Below, piece by piece: positions 1-7,606 of a DNA stretch of 34,610 nucleotides. Numbering within the stretch: position 1 is the stretch's first letter; every line of letters begins with the position of its first letter. The stretch is from contig JAFTAM010000047.1 of NCBI GenBank assembly GCA_017458675.1, forward strand, positions 1 to 34,610. The letters are read 5' to 3'. The notes beneath the pieces are model-generated. The model worked only from the letters and a program-made list of their open reading frames with translations, did no database searches and had not been told where the DNA came from. Position numbers and translations under genes: made by a program. This stretch comes from a bacterium (GTDB lineage: Bacteria > Vulcanimicrobiota > Xenobia > Xenobiales > Xenobiaceae).

Positions 1-141
1 AGAGTACCCGCTTACAAATCTAGCAAGCTCAGACAATGGCGTAAGTTTCCAATCGTGGGGACATTTACCGCAAAATGGAATATACTCGTTTAGCCAAGCA
101 TTACACATAGTTTTAATTAGCTTAAGTAAATTCTCATTTAT
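1..141 (-). pseudogene. 5'-truncated HsdS fragment (central conserved region plus start of a target-recognition domain), cut by left edge
   Basis: Read on the minus strand, positions 141 to 1 encode an open frame beginning INENLLKLIK and continuing through NEYIPFCGKCPHDWKLTPL to ARFVSGYS at the edge. This has the layout of the central conserved helix of type I restriction specificity subunits (INENL, then a W and a PF motif) followed by the DWK...L...G opening of the second target-recognition domain. The first half of the gene is missing: upstream of the INENL motif the frame runs into a T-tract that is part of the neighbouring terminator. The only ATG is at 108, without a Shine-Dalgarno sequence. 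HsdS chooses the DNA sequence recognised by a type I restriction-modification enzyme. A half gene starting at the central repeat is typical of silent cassettes in shuffling hsdS loci, but a plain deletion remnant is equally possible. Assignment rests on motif pattern only. Confidence 0.55.
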
Positions 142-144
142 CGT

Positions 145-174
145 AAAAAAAAACGCCGCGGAGAGGCGCTTTGC
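145..174 (-). terminator. Rho-independent terminator of the DUF4143 ATPase gene
   Basis: On the minus strand, just after the ATPase stop codon, a short GC hairpin (CGCC, 7-nt loop, GGCG, extended by A-T and G-T pairs) is followed by nine T residues. It lies exactly where homology to HsdS starts on the same strand. Confidence 0.65.
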
Positions 175-185
175 TTTAAAGGCGG

Positions 186-1439
186 TTAAAAGTCCAGGCT
201 GTTTGGATTGAGCAGGAAGTCGAATATGTTCATGGTCAGAATGCCTTTTTCGTTGTAAAGCGGAGCTAAGGCGTCTTTGGTTACGATTATTTTTTTGAAG
301 GCGTCGTCGGTTTTGAGAAGCGAGCGCTGCTCCTGTTCTCTCTTGGCTTGGTCGGGCAGGGTCAGGGCGGACTGAATGTAAAACCGTTTTGAGCCTTTGT
401 TGCAGACAAAGTCAATTTCCAGCTGTTTGCGGATTTTTTTGCCGCTTCGGTCGGTTTCGTTGGATACTATTATCCCTATATCCACGTTATAGCCGCGCGC
501 CTTCAGTTCATTAAAGATGATGTTTTCCATGGCGTGATTCTCTTCGATTTGCCGGAAATTCAGCCGGGCGTTCCTGAGACCGAGATCGCCGAAATAATAT
601 TTTAAGGGAGCTCCGATGTATCTTTTCCCTTTAATATCGTAACGGCTCGCGCTGTCGATCAGAAATGAATCTTCCAGGCACTCGATATACTTTTTCACGG
701 TGTTCGGACTTAAAGTTTTGTTTTTGATGCTTTTAAAGGCCGCAGAAAGCTTGGTCGGGTTGGTGAGCGAGCCTATGGCTGAAGATAAAATATTTAATAT
801 TTCTTCCAGCTCAATTTTATTCTTTATTCTGTTTCTGCCGATGATATCGGAAAGATAAGTCTTACTGAAAAGCCTTTTGAGAAATTCCGCTTTTTGCTCG
901 GGAGAAGTCTGCTCCAAAACCAGGGGAATGCCTCCGTAAAGAACATACTCGCTCCAGGCGGATACTCTGTCGCCGGAATATACGCTCATAAATTCCGCGA
1001 AGGTGAGAGGATACATATGGATTTCGTCGCCGCGTCCCCGGAATTCCGTTATAATATCCTTGGATAAAAACTTGGCGTTGCTTCCGGTAACATAAATATC
1101 GACATTTCTGAGGCGCGCCAGACTGTTGAGGACCGCTTCGAATTCGTCAAGCAGCTGGATCTCGTCCAAAAGAATATAGTATGGAGCGCTGTCGGCAATT
1201 TGCTCCTTTATGTAAGGCAGGAAAGCTTCGGGACTGCGGTATTTCTTATTTTCGTACAGATCGAAGGCTATTTCCAGAATGTGATTTTCGGGAACGTTTT
1301 CGCTCAGAAGGCGATCGCGGAACAGATTGAAGAGCAGATAGGATTTTCCGCATCTCCTTAGGCCGGTAATAACTTTAATAAGTTTATTGTGTCTTTTTGC
1401 CAAAAGCTTGTTGAGATAGAGATCTCTGCTGATTTCCAT
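186..1439 (-). CDS. AAA ATPase of the ATP-binding / DUF4143 type
   Basis: Predicted protein of 417 residues. The N-terminal half is a P-loop ATPase: Walker A GLRRCGKS around residues 26-33, Walker B ILLDEIQ around 90-96, and a TGSNAKF sensor-like segment near 118. A REFRGRGDEIHMYPLTF-type linker follows. The C-terminal half ends in a DUF4143-like region with LEIDFVC, resembling the nuclease-fold part of this family. Members are widespread in gut and oral bacteria, often in variable regions; their molecular role is not established. I chose ATG 1439 because AAAAGG lies 9 nt before it and the family normally begins a few residues before RxxYL; an ATG at 1457 in the same frame lacks a ribosome site. 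A terminator follows, and two matching palindromes lie upstream, suggesting autoregulation. Confidence 0.85.
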   Translation of the reverse strand: MEISRDLYLNKLLAKRHNKLIKVITGLRRCGKSYLLFNLFRDRLLSENVPENHILEIAFDLYENKKYRSPEAFLPYIKEQIADSAPYYILLDEIQLLDEFEAVLNSLARLRNVDIYVTGSNAKFLSKDIITEFRGRGDEIHMYPLTFAEFMSVYSGDRVSAWSEYVLYGGIPLVLEQTSPEQKAEFLKRLFSKTYLSDIIGRNRIKNKIELEEILNILSSAIGSLTNPTKLSAAFKSIKNKTLSPNTVKKYIECLEDSFLIDSASRYDIKGKRYIGAPLKYYFGDLGLRNARLNFRQIEENHAMENIIFNELKARGYNVDIGIIVSNETDRSGKKIRKQLEIDFVCNKGSKRFYIQSALTLPDQAKREQEQRSLLKTDDAFKKIIVTKDALAPLYNEKGILTMNIFDFLLNPNSLDF

Positions 1440-1464
1440 GCCGCTGTTCCTTTTCATTGACAGA

Positions 1465-1484
1465 AAATGCGGATTCCCGCATTT
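1465..1484. promoter_or_regulatory. Operator-like palindrome 1 in front of the DUF4143 ATPase gene
   Basis: AAATGCGGATTCCCGCATTT, an 8-bp perfect inverted repeat with a 4-nt centre, lies between the ATPase start codon and a TATAAT hexamer on the minus strand (1502-1497). A 22-nt stretch from here (1468-1489) recurs at 1545-1566 with one mismatch. Confidence 0.5.
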
Positions 1485-1496
1485 TTATTCACTGAA

Positions 1497-1502
1497 ATTA
1501 TA
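1497..1502 (-). promoter_or_regulatory. Possible -10 box of the DUF4143 ATPase gene
   Basis: Perfect TATAAT on the minus strand, 58 nt before the chosen start codon. No good -35 hexamer stands 16-18 nt upstream (TTCCAT at 17 nt is poor), so the promoter would need an activator or is only partly recognised. The two palindromes sit on either side of it. Confidence 0.35.
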
Positions 1503-1544
1503 TTCGCTCCGCTTGGGAAATGGAATAGCTCAATTGAATTATTT

Positions 1545-1566
1545 TGCGGATTTCCGCATTTTTATT
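1545..1566. promoter_or_regulatory. Operator-like palindrome 2, direct copy of palindrome 1
   Basis: TGCGGATTTCCGCA followed by TTTTTATTCA repeats 21 of 22 bases of the copy at 1468-1489. Centre-to-centre distance is 77 bp. The inverted-repeat core is TGCGG-ATTT-CCGCA. Confidence 0.5.
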
Positions 1567-1737
1567 CATTTGAAAATCTGCAGGCTTTGCCGGGGCAAGG
1601 TTGGCCGCCGGCTGTCCCCGCCGGTCCGCAGTGCGGCAAAATGGCGGAAATGCGCGGATAATTTCCGGAGAGCATACGCCTAAACACTGTCGGTAAGTTA
1701 AGCTAAAACAGGCTTTAAGCATACACGCTTTGCACAG

Positions 1738-1805
1738 GTTTTGTTTTGTACTGAAGCGAGCGTCCGAAGCGAAGCGCAGTCGCGGAGCGAAGTACAAAAC
1801 AAAAC
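1738..1805. repeat. Inverted repeat with 15-bp perfect arms
   Basis: Arms GTTTTGTTTTGTACT (1738-1752) and its exact reverse complement (1791-1805) enclose 38 bp rich in GAAGCG/GCGAAG words. It is flanked by direct TAAAACArGC motifs. It resembles a small palindromic repetitive element; there is no coding capacity. Confidence 0.7.
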
Positions 1806-1838
1806 CGGCATAGCTAAAACAAGCAGAACATGCTTGAA

Positions 1839-1865
1839 AGATTCTTCGCTGCGCTCAGAATGACA
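1839..1865. repeat. Dispersed intergenic repeat, copy 1
   Basis: The stretch begins AGATTCTTCGCTGCGCTCAG and ends GAATGACA. Related sequences occur as inverted pairs at 8072-8132 and 13641-13694. Similar AGATTCTTCGCTCAGAATGACA-type repeats are scattered through many bacterial genomes; their function is unknown to me. Confidence 0.65.
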
Positions 1866-2095
1866 AGGGAAACAGTTACAAGCATTAGTAAAACAAGCTA
1901 ATGTATCTATTTTAGCAATATTTTGCCTTAACTTTATGACATGCGCTTAAAAGGCCGTTTTATACGTTATGATGAATCCGGCGGGCGGCTGAGGCTTGGG
2001 ATGACTGTCCGGGCAGGCTTGCCGCTTTTTTTGACAAAATCTTCGCGGCTGAAAAGCGCGATCATGAACTTGGGTCCGGGGAATTTTTGACTGTT

Positions 2096-5000
2096 ATGGC
2101 GGGATTTTATACGGAAGAGAATTATGAAAATTCTCTTATAGAGCTCTTTCGGAATTTAGGCTACGGCTATGTTTACGGTCCTTATGAGGAGAGAAACTTT
2201 TACAGTCCTCTTTACGAAAAGGAGCTGGAGGAGGCTTTGCACAGGCTCAATCCGCGCCTTCCGGAGGCGGCTCTTCAGGAGGCTCTTTTTAAGCTGAAAA
2301 ATTTTGAAAATGCCGATCTGGTTCAGAAAAACGCCGTCTTTACGGATTATCTTCAGCACGGCGTCGAGGTTCGCTATACGGACGGCGGCGAGGAACGCTC
2401 TGCTCTGGTCTATCTGGCCGACTATAAAAATCCCGATAACAATACCTTCATAGCTGCCAATCAGTGGACGTTTATCGAAAACAGCAATAAGCGGCCGGAT
2501 ATAATTATCTTTCTGAACGGCCTGCCGATAGCGCTGATTGAGCTCAAGTCTCCCTCCCGGGAAGAGACGGACGCCTCGGAAGCTTATAAGCAGTTACGAA
2601 ACTATATGCACGAGATCCCCTCTATGTTCATTTACAACTGCATCTGCGTCATGAGCGACCATCTGACCACCAAGGCGGGGACGGTCACTTCCGGGGAAGA
2701 CCGCTTTATGGAGTGGAAAACCAAGGAGGGCAGTTACGAAAACACCAAGTATGCGCAGTTTGATACTTTTTTTGAGGGAATCTTCGCCAAGGAGCGCCTT
2801 CTCGACATTATCAAAAATTTTATCTGTTTTTCCGACGAAGGCCTGAAGAGTTATAAAATCCTGGCCGGATATCATCAGTATTTCGCGGTCAAAAAAGCCA
2901 TAGAATCGACAAAGCGGGCGGCGGCCTCCGACGGAAGGGGCGGCGTGTTCTGGCATACTCAGGGCAGCGGCAAATCGCTGTCGATGGTCTTTTACGCCCA
3001 TCTTCTGCAGGAAGCCATGGACAGTCCGACCGTGGTGGTCCTGACCGATCGCAACGATCTTGACGATCAGCTTTTCGGACAGTTTGCCAAATGCCGGGAT
3101 TTTCTGCGGCAGCAGCCGCTCCATGCCGAAAATCGGGAACATCTGAAGTCATTGCTGGCGGGGCGTCAGGCTAACGGCATAATCTTTACTACCATGCAGA
3201 AGTTTACGGAATCCCACGAGCCTCTGTCCGAACGCAGAAACATTGTGGTAATGGCGGACGAGGCCCATCGCGGGCAGTACGGATTTAAGGAAAAAATAGA
3301 TACCGCCACGGGAAAGATCAAGACGGGACTGGCCCGGATTATCCGCGGAAGCCTGCCCAACGCTACATATATAGGCTTTACCGGAACCCCGGTGGCTCTG
3401 AAGGACAGAGTGACCTGCGAGGTGTTCGGAGATTATATCGACGTCTATGATATGACCCAGGCCGTTGAGGACGGTGCCACCCGTCCGGTCTATTACGAAA
3501 GCCGGGTTATAAAGCTGAAGCTGGACGAAAATACCCTGCGGATGATCGACGCCGAATATGACCTCATGGCCTGCAATGCCGATCCGGAGGTTTTAGCCAA
3601 AAGCAAGCAGGAGCTCAGCCGCATGGAGGCGGTTTTGGGCAGCGACCAGACGGTGGCTTCCTTAGTCGACGATATCCTCGAGCATTACGAGAATTGCCGG
3701 GCCGGGCTGCTGACCGGGAAAGCCATGATCGTCGCTTATTCCCGCGCCATCGCCGTGAAAATTTACCGTCGGATCATGGAGCTGCGGCCGTCCTGGGGCG
3801 ATAAGATCGCCGTCGTCATGACTTCGAGCAACAAGGACCCTGAAGAATGGCATGCGCTCATCGGCAACAAGCGCCGCCGCGACGAGCTGGCCAAGAGGTT
3901 TAAGGACAACGGCGATCCGCTCAAGATCGCCATCGTCGTCGATATGTGGCTGACCGGCTTTGACGTACCCTCGCTGGCCACTATGTATATTTATAAGCCG
4001 CTGCAGGGACACAACCTCATGCAGGCGATCGCCCGCGTAAACCGCGTCTTCAGGGACAAGGAGGGCGGTTTAATAGTCGATTACATCGGTATAGCCTCAG
4101 CTCTTAAAGAGGCTATGAGCGCCTATACCTCCCGCGATAAAAAGAACTACGGCGATACCGATATTGTCAATACCGCCTATCCCAAGTTTCTGGAAAAGCT
4201 CTCGGTCTGCCGCGATATATTTCACGGCTGCGATTATTCCCGGTTCGCCGAGGGGAGCGACCTGGAGCGTTCCAAAGCTATCAGCGGCGCGGTCAATTTT
4301 ATATGCGCCGTCAATAAAGAGCGCGAGCGGGAAAGCTTCCTGAAGGAAGCTCTGCTGCTGCGTCAGTCCCTCTCGCTGTGCGCTTCGCTTGCCGAAAGAC
4401 CGCTGCGCATAGAAGCGGCTTTCTTTGAAGCGGTTCGGGTTCTGGTCATGCGGATAATGAGTCAGGGCGAAGGCAAGCGGATCTCTTTGCCGGAGATGAA
4501 CGCCCGAATTCAGGCTCTGCTGGAACAGAGCATTAAGAGCAGCGGCGTGATAAACCTCTTCTCGGACGTCAGCGGCGATTTTTCTCTGTTCGATCCTAAG
4601 TTTTTGGAAGAGATCGGACGGATGAAGGAAAAGAACCTGGCCGTTGAGCTTTTGAAAAAACTCATTGCCGAACAGATTTCCCTTTACAAAAGAACCAATT
4701 TGGTTAAGTCCGAAAAATTCAGCGAAATCATTCAGCAGGTCATGAACAGATATCTCAACGGCATGCTGACCAACGAACAGGTCATTGAAGAACTGCTGAA
4801 ACTGGCCAAAGATTTAAAAGAGGCCGGGGAGGAAGGCGAACAGCTGGGACTTACGCCCGATGAACTGGCTTTCTATGACGCTCTGACCAAGCCGCAGGCC
4901 ATCAAGGATTTTTATGAGAACGAGGAGCTCGTCGCCATTACCAAGGAACTGACGGAAACGCTGCGGCGCAGCCGCACGGTTGACTGGCAGCGACGCGAAC

Positions 5001-5140
5001 CGGCCCGGGCCAAGATGCGCATGATGGTCCGCAGGCTTTTGAAAAAACACAAATATCCGCCGGAGGGCATGGACGACGCCGTCCAGACCGTAATGCTCCA
5101 GTGCGAACTTTGGACGGACAACAACGACATGAGCGCATGA
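2096..5140 (+). CDS. hsdR: Type I restriction enzyme, R subunit (HsdR)
   Basis: Full-length R subunit of about 1014 residues, the usual size. HsdR is the ATP-driven DNA translocase and nuclease of type I restriction-modification and works only in complex with HsdM and HsdS. In order: a PD-(D/E)xK nuclease domain (D135 in RPDIIIF, E149 and K151 in IELK); helicase motif I QGSGKS with K293; DEAH box at 388-391 (MADEAHRGQYG); motif III GFTGTP near 427; motif VI QAIARVNR near 643; and a helical C-terminal region for complex assembly. ATG 2096 fits the family start (MAGFYTEENYE); a TTG at 2087 is 5 nt after GGGG and could be used instead. No hsdM is present in the window. The only hsdS trace is the fragment at the left edge, so partners must lie outside or be lost. 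The frame is intact with all motifs, which argues for function. Confidence 0.95.
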   Translation: MAGFYTEENYENSLIELFRNLGYGYVYGPYEERNFYSPLYEKELEEALHRLNPRLPEAALQEALFKLKNFENADLVQKNAVFTDYLQHGVEVRYTDGGEERSALVYLADYKNPDNNTFIAANQWTFIENSNKRPDIIIFLNGLPIALIELKSPSREETDASEAYKQLRNYMHEIPSMFIYNCICVMSDHLTTKAGTVTSGEDRFMEWKTKEGSYENTKYAQFDTFFEGIFAKERLLDIIKNFICFSDEGLKSYKILAGYHQYFAVKKAIESTKRAAASDGRGGVFWHTQGSGKSLSMVFYAHLLQEAMDSPTVVVLTDRNDLDDQLFGQFAKCRDFLRQQPLHAENREHLKSLLAGRQANGIIFTTMQKFTESHEPLSERRNIVVMADEAHRGQYGFKEKIDTATGKIKTGLARIIRGSLPNATYIGFTGTPVALKDRVTCEVFGDYIDVYDMTQAVEDGATRPVYYESRVIKLKLDENTLRMIDAEYDLMACNADPEVLAKSKQELSRMEAVLGSDQTVASLVDDILEHYENCRAGLLTGKAMIVAYSRAIAVKIYRRIMELRPSWGDKIAVVMTSSNKDPEEWHALIGNKRRRDELAKRFKDNGDPLKIAIVVDMWLTGFDVPSLATMYIYKPLQGHNLMQAIARVNRVFRDKEGGLIVDYIGIASALKEAMSAYTSRDKKNYGDTDIVNTAYPKFLEKLSVCRDIFHGCDYSRFAEGSDLERSKAISGAVNFICAVNKERERESFLKEALLLRQSLSLCASLAERPLRIEAAFFEAVRVLVMRIMSQGEGKRISLPEMNARIQALLEQSIKSSGVINLFSDVSGDFSLFDPKFLEEIGRMKEKNLAVELLKKLIAEQISLYKRTNLVKSEKFSEIIQQVMNRYLNGMLTNEQVIEELLKLAKDLKEAGEEGEQLGLTPDELAFYDALTKPQAIKDFYENEELVAITKELTETLRRSRTVDWQRREPARAKMRMMVRRLLKKHKYPPEGMDDAVQTVMLQCELWTDNNDMSA

Positions 5141-5292
5141 GAGGTAAAGCCGCGGCGGAACCGGTTCCGGTCTGACTGCGGCGCGGCATAGCGGAAAAAT
5201 GCGCGGCAGGAGCCTCCTTCAGCTTCTAAAACATAAACGCGGAGGCCGCTCCGTCGGCCGCTTGATTAAACGCCAGCAAAGGAGCTCAGGCG

Positions 5293-5526
5293 ATGGCCTG
5301 TAAAATTATCGATGTTCACCGTTCAGACCGCGGCGGGCGTTACAGCGACCCGGCCTGCAATCCTAACGGCTTCCAACATCAGGGCAGAATTTTAGGTTTT
5401 CAGGACCCTCATTTTCTTTTGCATAAAAGATATTACGAAGCGCACAAAACCTGGACTATGCCTGACGAGGCCGGATTTGAAGCGCCTCAGGGAATGCTTG
5501 GAGCCGATGAGTTTTTCGGCCGCTAG
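5293..5526 (+). CDS. Short soluble member of the five-gene MACxxIDVH paralogue array (paralogue A)
   Basis: 77 residues, family not recognised. It starts MACKIIDVHRSD, like the four genes that follow, and ends with the family's C-terminal block: NPNGFQHQGRIL, then a D-x-HxLLH core, YY, TWTMPDE. The middle part found in the other four (PMCLP, basic HKK, two membrane segments) is absent, so this copy should be soluble. It keeps Cys3, Asp7 and His9 and has one further Cys in DPACNPNG. A strong AAAGGAG ribosome site stands 9 nt before the ATG. It lies 152 bp behind hsdR and 40 bp before paralogue B. It could be an internally deleted copy or a functional soluble form; the intact frame and good ribosome site favour the latter. 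Confidence 0.75.
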   Translation: MACKIIDVHRSDRGGRYSDPACNPNGFQHQGRILGFQDPHFLLHKRYYEAHKTWTMPDEAGFEAPQGMLGADEFFGR

Positions 5527-5566
5527 GCTTCAGACTTTGATTTTCAGCATAGCATAAGGAGCAGAA

Positions 5567-6043
5567 ATGGCTTGCGTACTGATTGACGCTCATATTTACA
5601 GTCAATATGAAATTAAACCTAAGCTGCCTCGGGAGCCGATGTGCTTGCCTGTTGAGGTTCACAAAAAACATGTCCTCAAATGGTTTGTTTTATTTTTTCT
5701 GCTGATGGCCCCGTCGGTGCTGCTTTATTCTCACTTATTAGACTTTTCCCGGTATGATGAGGCGATGAATATTGCGGTATCCTTTTTGGGCTTTATTATA
5801 CCTGTAGCGTTATTCTCTGTCATGTATGCATGCTTTAAAAGCAGCCGAAAGAGGATGTTTGCCAAGCTGCAGAGTCCGATGCACAATCCGCAGGGCTATA
5901 AATATCAGGGGCGGGTGCTGAGCCAGAACGACGCCCATTATCAGCTGCATCTGCTCTATTACAAAACGAACGGAACCTGGACGCTGCCCGACGAAGTCGA
6001 GCACAGCGGCTTTGTAGGACAGGGCGGCTTCAGCGGCGGCTGA
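5567..6043 (+). CDS. Small two-pass membrane protein, paralogue B of the tandem array
   Basis: 158 residues; I recognise no named family. Layout: an N-terminal cytosolic-looking block with Cys3, Asp7, Cys26 in EPMCLP and His32; a hydrophobic segment at about 38-58; a second at about 68-92; a basic stretch (KSSRKR); then the C-terminal block NPQGYKYQGRVL, HYQLHLLYY, NGTWTLPDE. A glycine-rich tail (GFVGQGGFSGG) is unique to this copy. The array repeats this plan in C, D and E. ATAAGGAG lies 5-6 nt before the ATG. With both ends on the same side of the membrane, the conserved terminal blocks could meet and form one domain; the Cys/His/Asp pattern might bind metal. Both ideas are inference. Confidence 0.8.
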   Translation: MACVLIDAHIYSQYEIKPKLPREPMCLPVEVHKKHVLKWFVLFFLLMAPSVLLYSHLLDFSRYDEAMNIAVSFLGFIIPVALFSVMYACFKSSRKRMFAKLQSPMHNPQGYKYQGRVLSQNDAHYQLHLLYYKTNGTWTLPDEVEHSGFVGQGGFSGG

Positions 6044-6127
6044 GCTGAGTTTTTTTCGTTTGTTGATCGCCTGGCAGCGGCTGGGCTGCCGAATTTAGAA
6101 TTTATTAACCAAAGGGCTGCGGTAAAA

Positions 6128-6613
6128 ATGGCTTGTACGCTTATTGACGTTCACAAATACGGTAAGGATGAAAAAGAGACTGAGATCCCGCAGGAGCCGG
6201 TGTGTCTGCCTGATGACATTCAAATCAGGATTACTCTGAAGATAATAGCCGTTATGCTCATAATGTTTGCGCTCATGATGGCTTTGCTGTATTTTAACGG
6301 CCGCCTGCGGGAGGAAAGCGGCGGCGGTCCCGCCGCTTCGGCCGCTCAGTCAGAGGAGGGCGGCGAAAATAATTTTTCCTTTTTTGACATAATCATACCC
6401 GTGGGCGTATTCGGCGCTTCTGTATTTTTAATCCGAAATGTTCAGGAAAACGCTTTCAATCGGCTGCAGAATCCTATATATAACCCAAAGGGCTGCAAAT
6501 ATCAGGGGCGGATATTGAGCAAAACTGAAGACCATTATCGGCTGCATCTGGATTACTACAATGCGCACGGAACCTGGACGCTGCCGGACGAACTCGAGCG
6601 CGGCGGGGATTGA
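6128..6613 (+). CDS. Small two-pass membrane protein, paralogue C of the tandem array
   Basis: 161 residues, same family as its neighbours, function unknown. N-terminal block MACTLIDVHKYG with Cys3 and His9, PVCLP with the second conserved Cys; a membrane segment at about 38-58; then a longer, low-complexity acidic/Ala/Gly loop (GGGPAASAAQSEEGGE) not found in the others; a second membrane segment at about 84-104; and the C-terminal block YNPKGCKYQGRIL, HYRLHLDYY, HGTWTLPDE. The conserved His of the HKK motif is replaced here (DDIQIR). The leader AAAGGGCTGCGGTAAAAATG is nearly the same as those before D and E, showing that the ribosome site was duplicated together with the gene. Spacing to D is 53 bp, too short for an obvious separate promoter. 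Confidence 0.8.
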   Translation: MACTLIDVHKYGKDEKETEIPQEPVCLPDDIQIRITLKIIAVMLIMFALMMALLYFNGRLREESGGGPAASAAQSEEGGENNFSFFDIIIPVGVFGASVFLIRNVQENAFNRLQNPIYNPKGCKYQGRILSKTEDHYRLHLDYYNAHGTWTLPDELERGGD

Positions 6614-6666
6614 GACAAGAAAGGTTAGGCAGGAAACTTGAATAATTTTAAAGGACTGCGGAGAAA

Positions 6667-7092
6667 ATGGCTTGCAAGTTAATTGACGTTCACCATTACG
6701 GGCGGTATGAAAAACGGCCGAAGATCCCTAAAGACCCGATGTGTCTGCCCGTTGACATACATAAAAAGCTCAGATTGAAGGTATTTGCTCTGATAGCTGT
6801 TATGTTTGGGATTCTGCTGGTTTATCTTTTATTAGGCGGCAGCGAAAAAGACTTTACTCTGTTTGACGTTTTGGTCACTTTGGCTGTGTTCGGCGGCGGC
6901 GTTTACTGTATTGTAAAAGTTCAGGAAAAGGTCTATGCCAGGCTGCAGGATTCCATTTATAATCCAAAGGGCTGTAAATATCAGGGCAGGATCCTCAGTA
7001 CGAACGACCCCCATTATCAGCTGCATCTTAACTATTACAACACGCACGGCAGCTGGGAACTGCCGGACGAACTCGAGTACGCTGCCGATTGA
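6667..7092 (+). CDS. Small two-pass membrane protein, paralogue D of the tandem array
   Basis: 141 residues, the most compact member and close to what looks like the family consensus. MACKLIDVHHYG, PKDPMCLPVDIHKKL, membrane segments at about 38-56 and 66-86, then VQEKVYARLQDS, YNPKGCKYQGRIL, HYQLHLNYY, HGSWELPDE. It is closest to C in the C-terminal block and to E in the N-terminal block and second membrane segment, as expected of serial duplication. The ribosome leader AAAGGACTGCGGAGAAAATG matches those of C and E. No enzyme motif is visible. The gene is probably co-transcribed with its neighbours; function unknown. Confidence 0.8.
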   Translation: MACKLIDVHHYGRYEKRPKIPKDPMCLPVDIHKKLRLKVFALIAVMFGILLVYLLLGGSEKDFTLFDVLVTLAVFGGGVYCIVKVQEKVYARLQDSIYNPKGCKYQGRILSTNDPHYQLHLNYYNTHGSWELPDELEYAAD

Positions 7093-7144
7093 GGCAGAGA
7101 AGGCTGAAATAGAAACTTGAAAATTTTAAAGGGCGGCTGAGAAA

Positions 7145-7579
7145 ATGCCTTGCAAGATAATTGACGTTCACAGTTACGGGAAATGCGAAATAAAACCGAA
7201 GTTCCCTAAGGAACCGATGTGTCTGCCCGTTGAGGTTCATAAAAAGCTCATATTGAAGAAAATAGCGCTGATAGCTTCAATATATGTGATTCTGCCGGCT
7301 TATTTCTTTATCGGCAGCGGCAGACTGACTGTAAACGAATTTACCGTAACCGATATTCTTGTAACTGTCGCCGTGATCGGCGCGGTGATATACTCGGTTA
7401 TTAAAGTACAAAAGAATACTTACGCCAGGCTGCAGGACCCCATGCACAATCCCCGGGGCTGCAGATATCAGGGGCGGGTGCTGAGCGAGGACGACGCCCA
7501 TTATCAGCTGCATCTGGACTATTACAAAACGCACGGAACCTGGACGCTGCCGGACGGGTTCGAGCCCGGGGCCGAATGA
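7145..7579 (+). CDS. Small two-pass membrane protein, paralogue E of the tandem array
   Basis: 144 residues, last member of the array. It starts MPCKIIDVHSYG (Ala2 changed to Pro; Cys3, Asp7, His9 kept), then PKEPMCLPVEVHKKL, membrane segments at about 39-57 and 68-88, and the C-terminal block HNPRGCRYQGRVL, HYQLHLDYY, HGTWTLPD. In this copy the closing DE is DG. The leader AAAGGGCGGCTGAGAAAATG repeats that of C and D. The MazG-like gene starts 27 bp after the stop codon, so the two are likely in one transcript. Function unknown. Confidence 0.8.
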   Translation: MPCKIIDVHSYGKCEIKPKFPKEPMCLPVEVHKKLILKKIALIASIYVILPAYFFIGSGRLTVNEFTVTDILVTVAVIGAVIYSVIKVQKNTYARLQDPMHNPRGCRYQGRVLSEDDAHYQLHLDYYKTHGTWTLPDGFEPGAE

Positions 7580-7606
7580 GGGGCGTCAAGCGCAGAGGGT
7601 AAATAT

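Larger units (their letters stand above)
1458..2086. other. 629-bp gene-free, repeat-rich spacer between the ATPase and hsdR
   Basis: I see no convincing gene here; short open frames on both strands have no family signature and overlap repeats. It holds the two operator-like palindromes, three copies of an AGcTAAAACArGC motif (1701-1714, 1812-1824, 1887-1899), a large inverted repeat at 1738-1805 and one copy of a dispersed repeat at 1839-1865. A TTGACA at 2031-2036 has no matching -10 hexamer. Confidence 0.6.

Noticed and set aside
1438-1797. Three short frames in the ATPase-hsdR gap (both strands)
   Set aside because: They cross palindromes and repeats, overlap one another, and show no conserved motif or good ribosome site.
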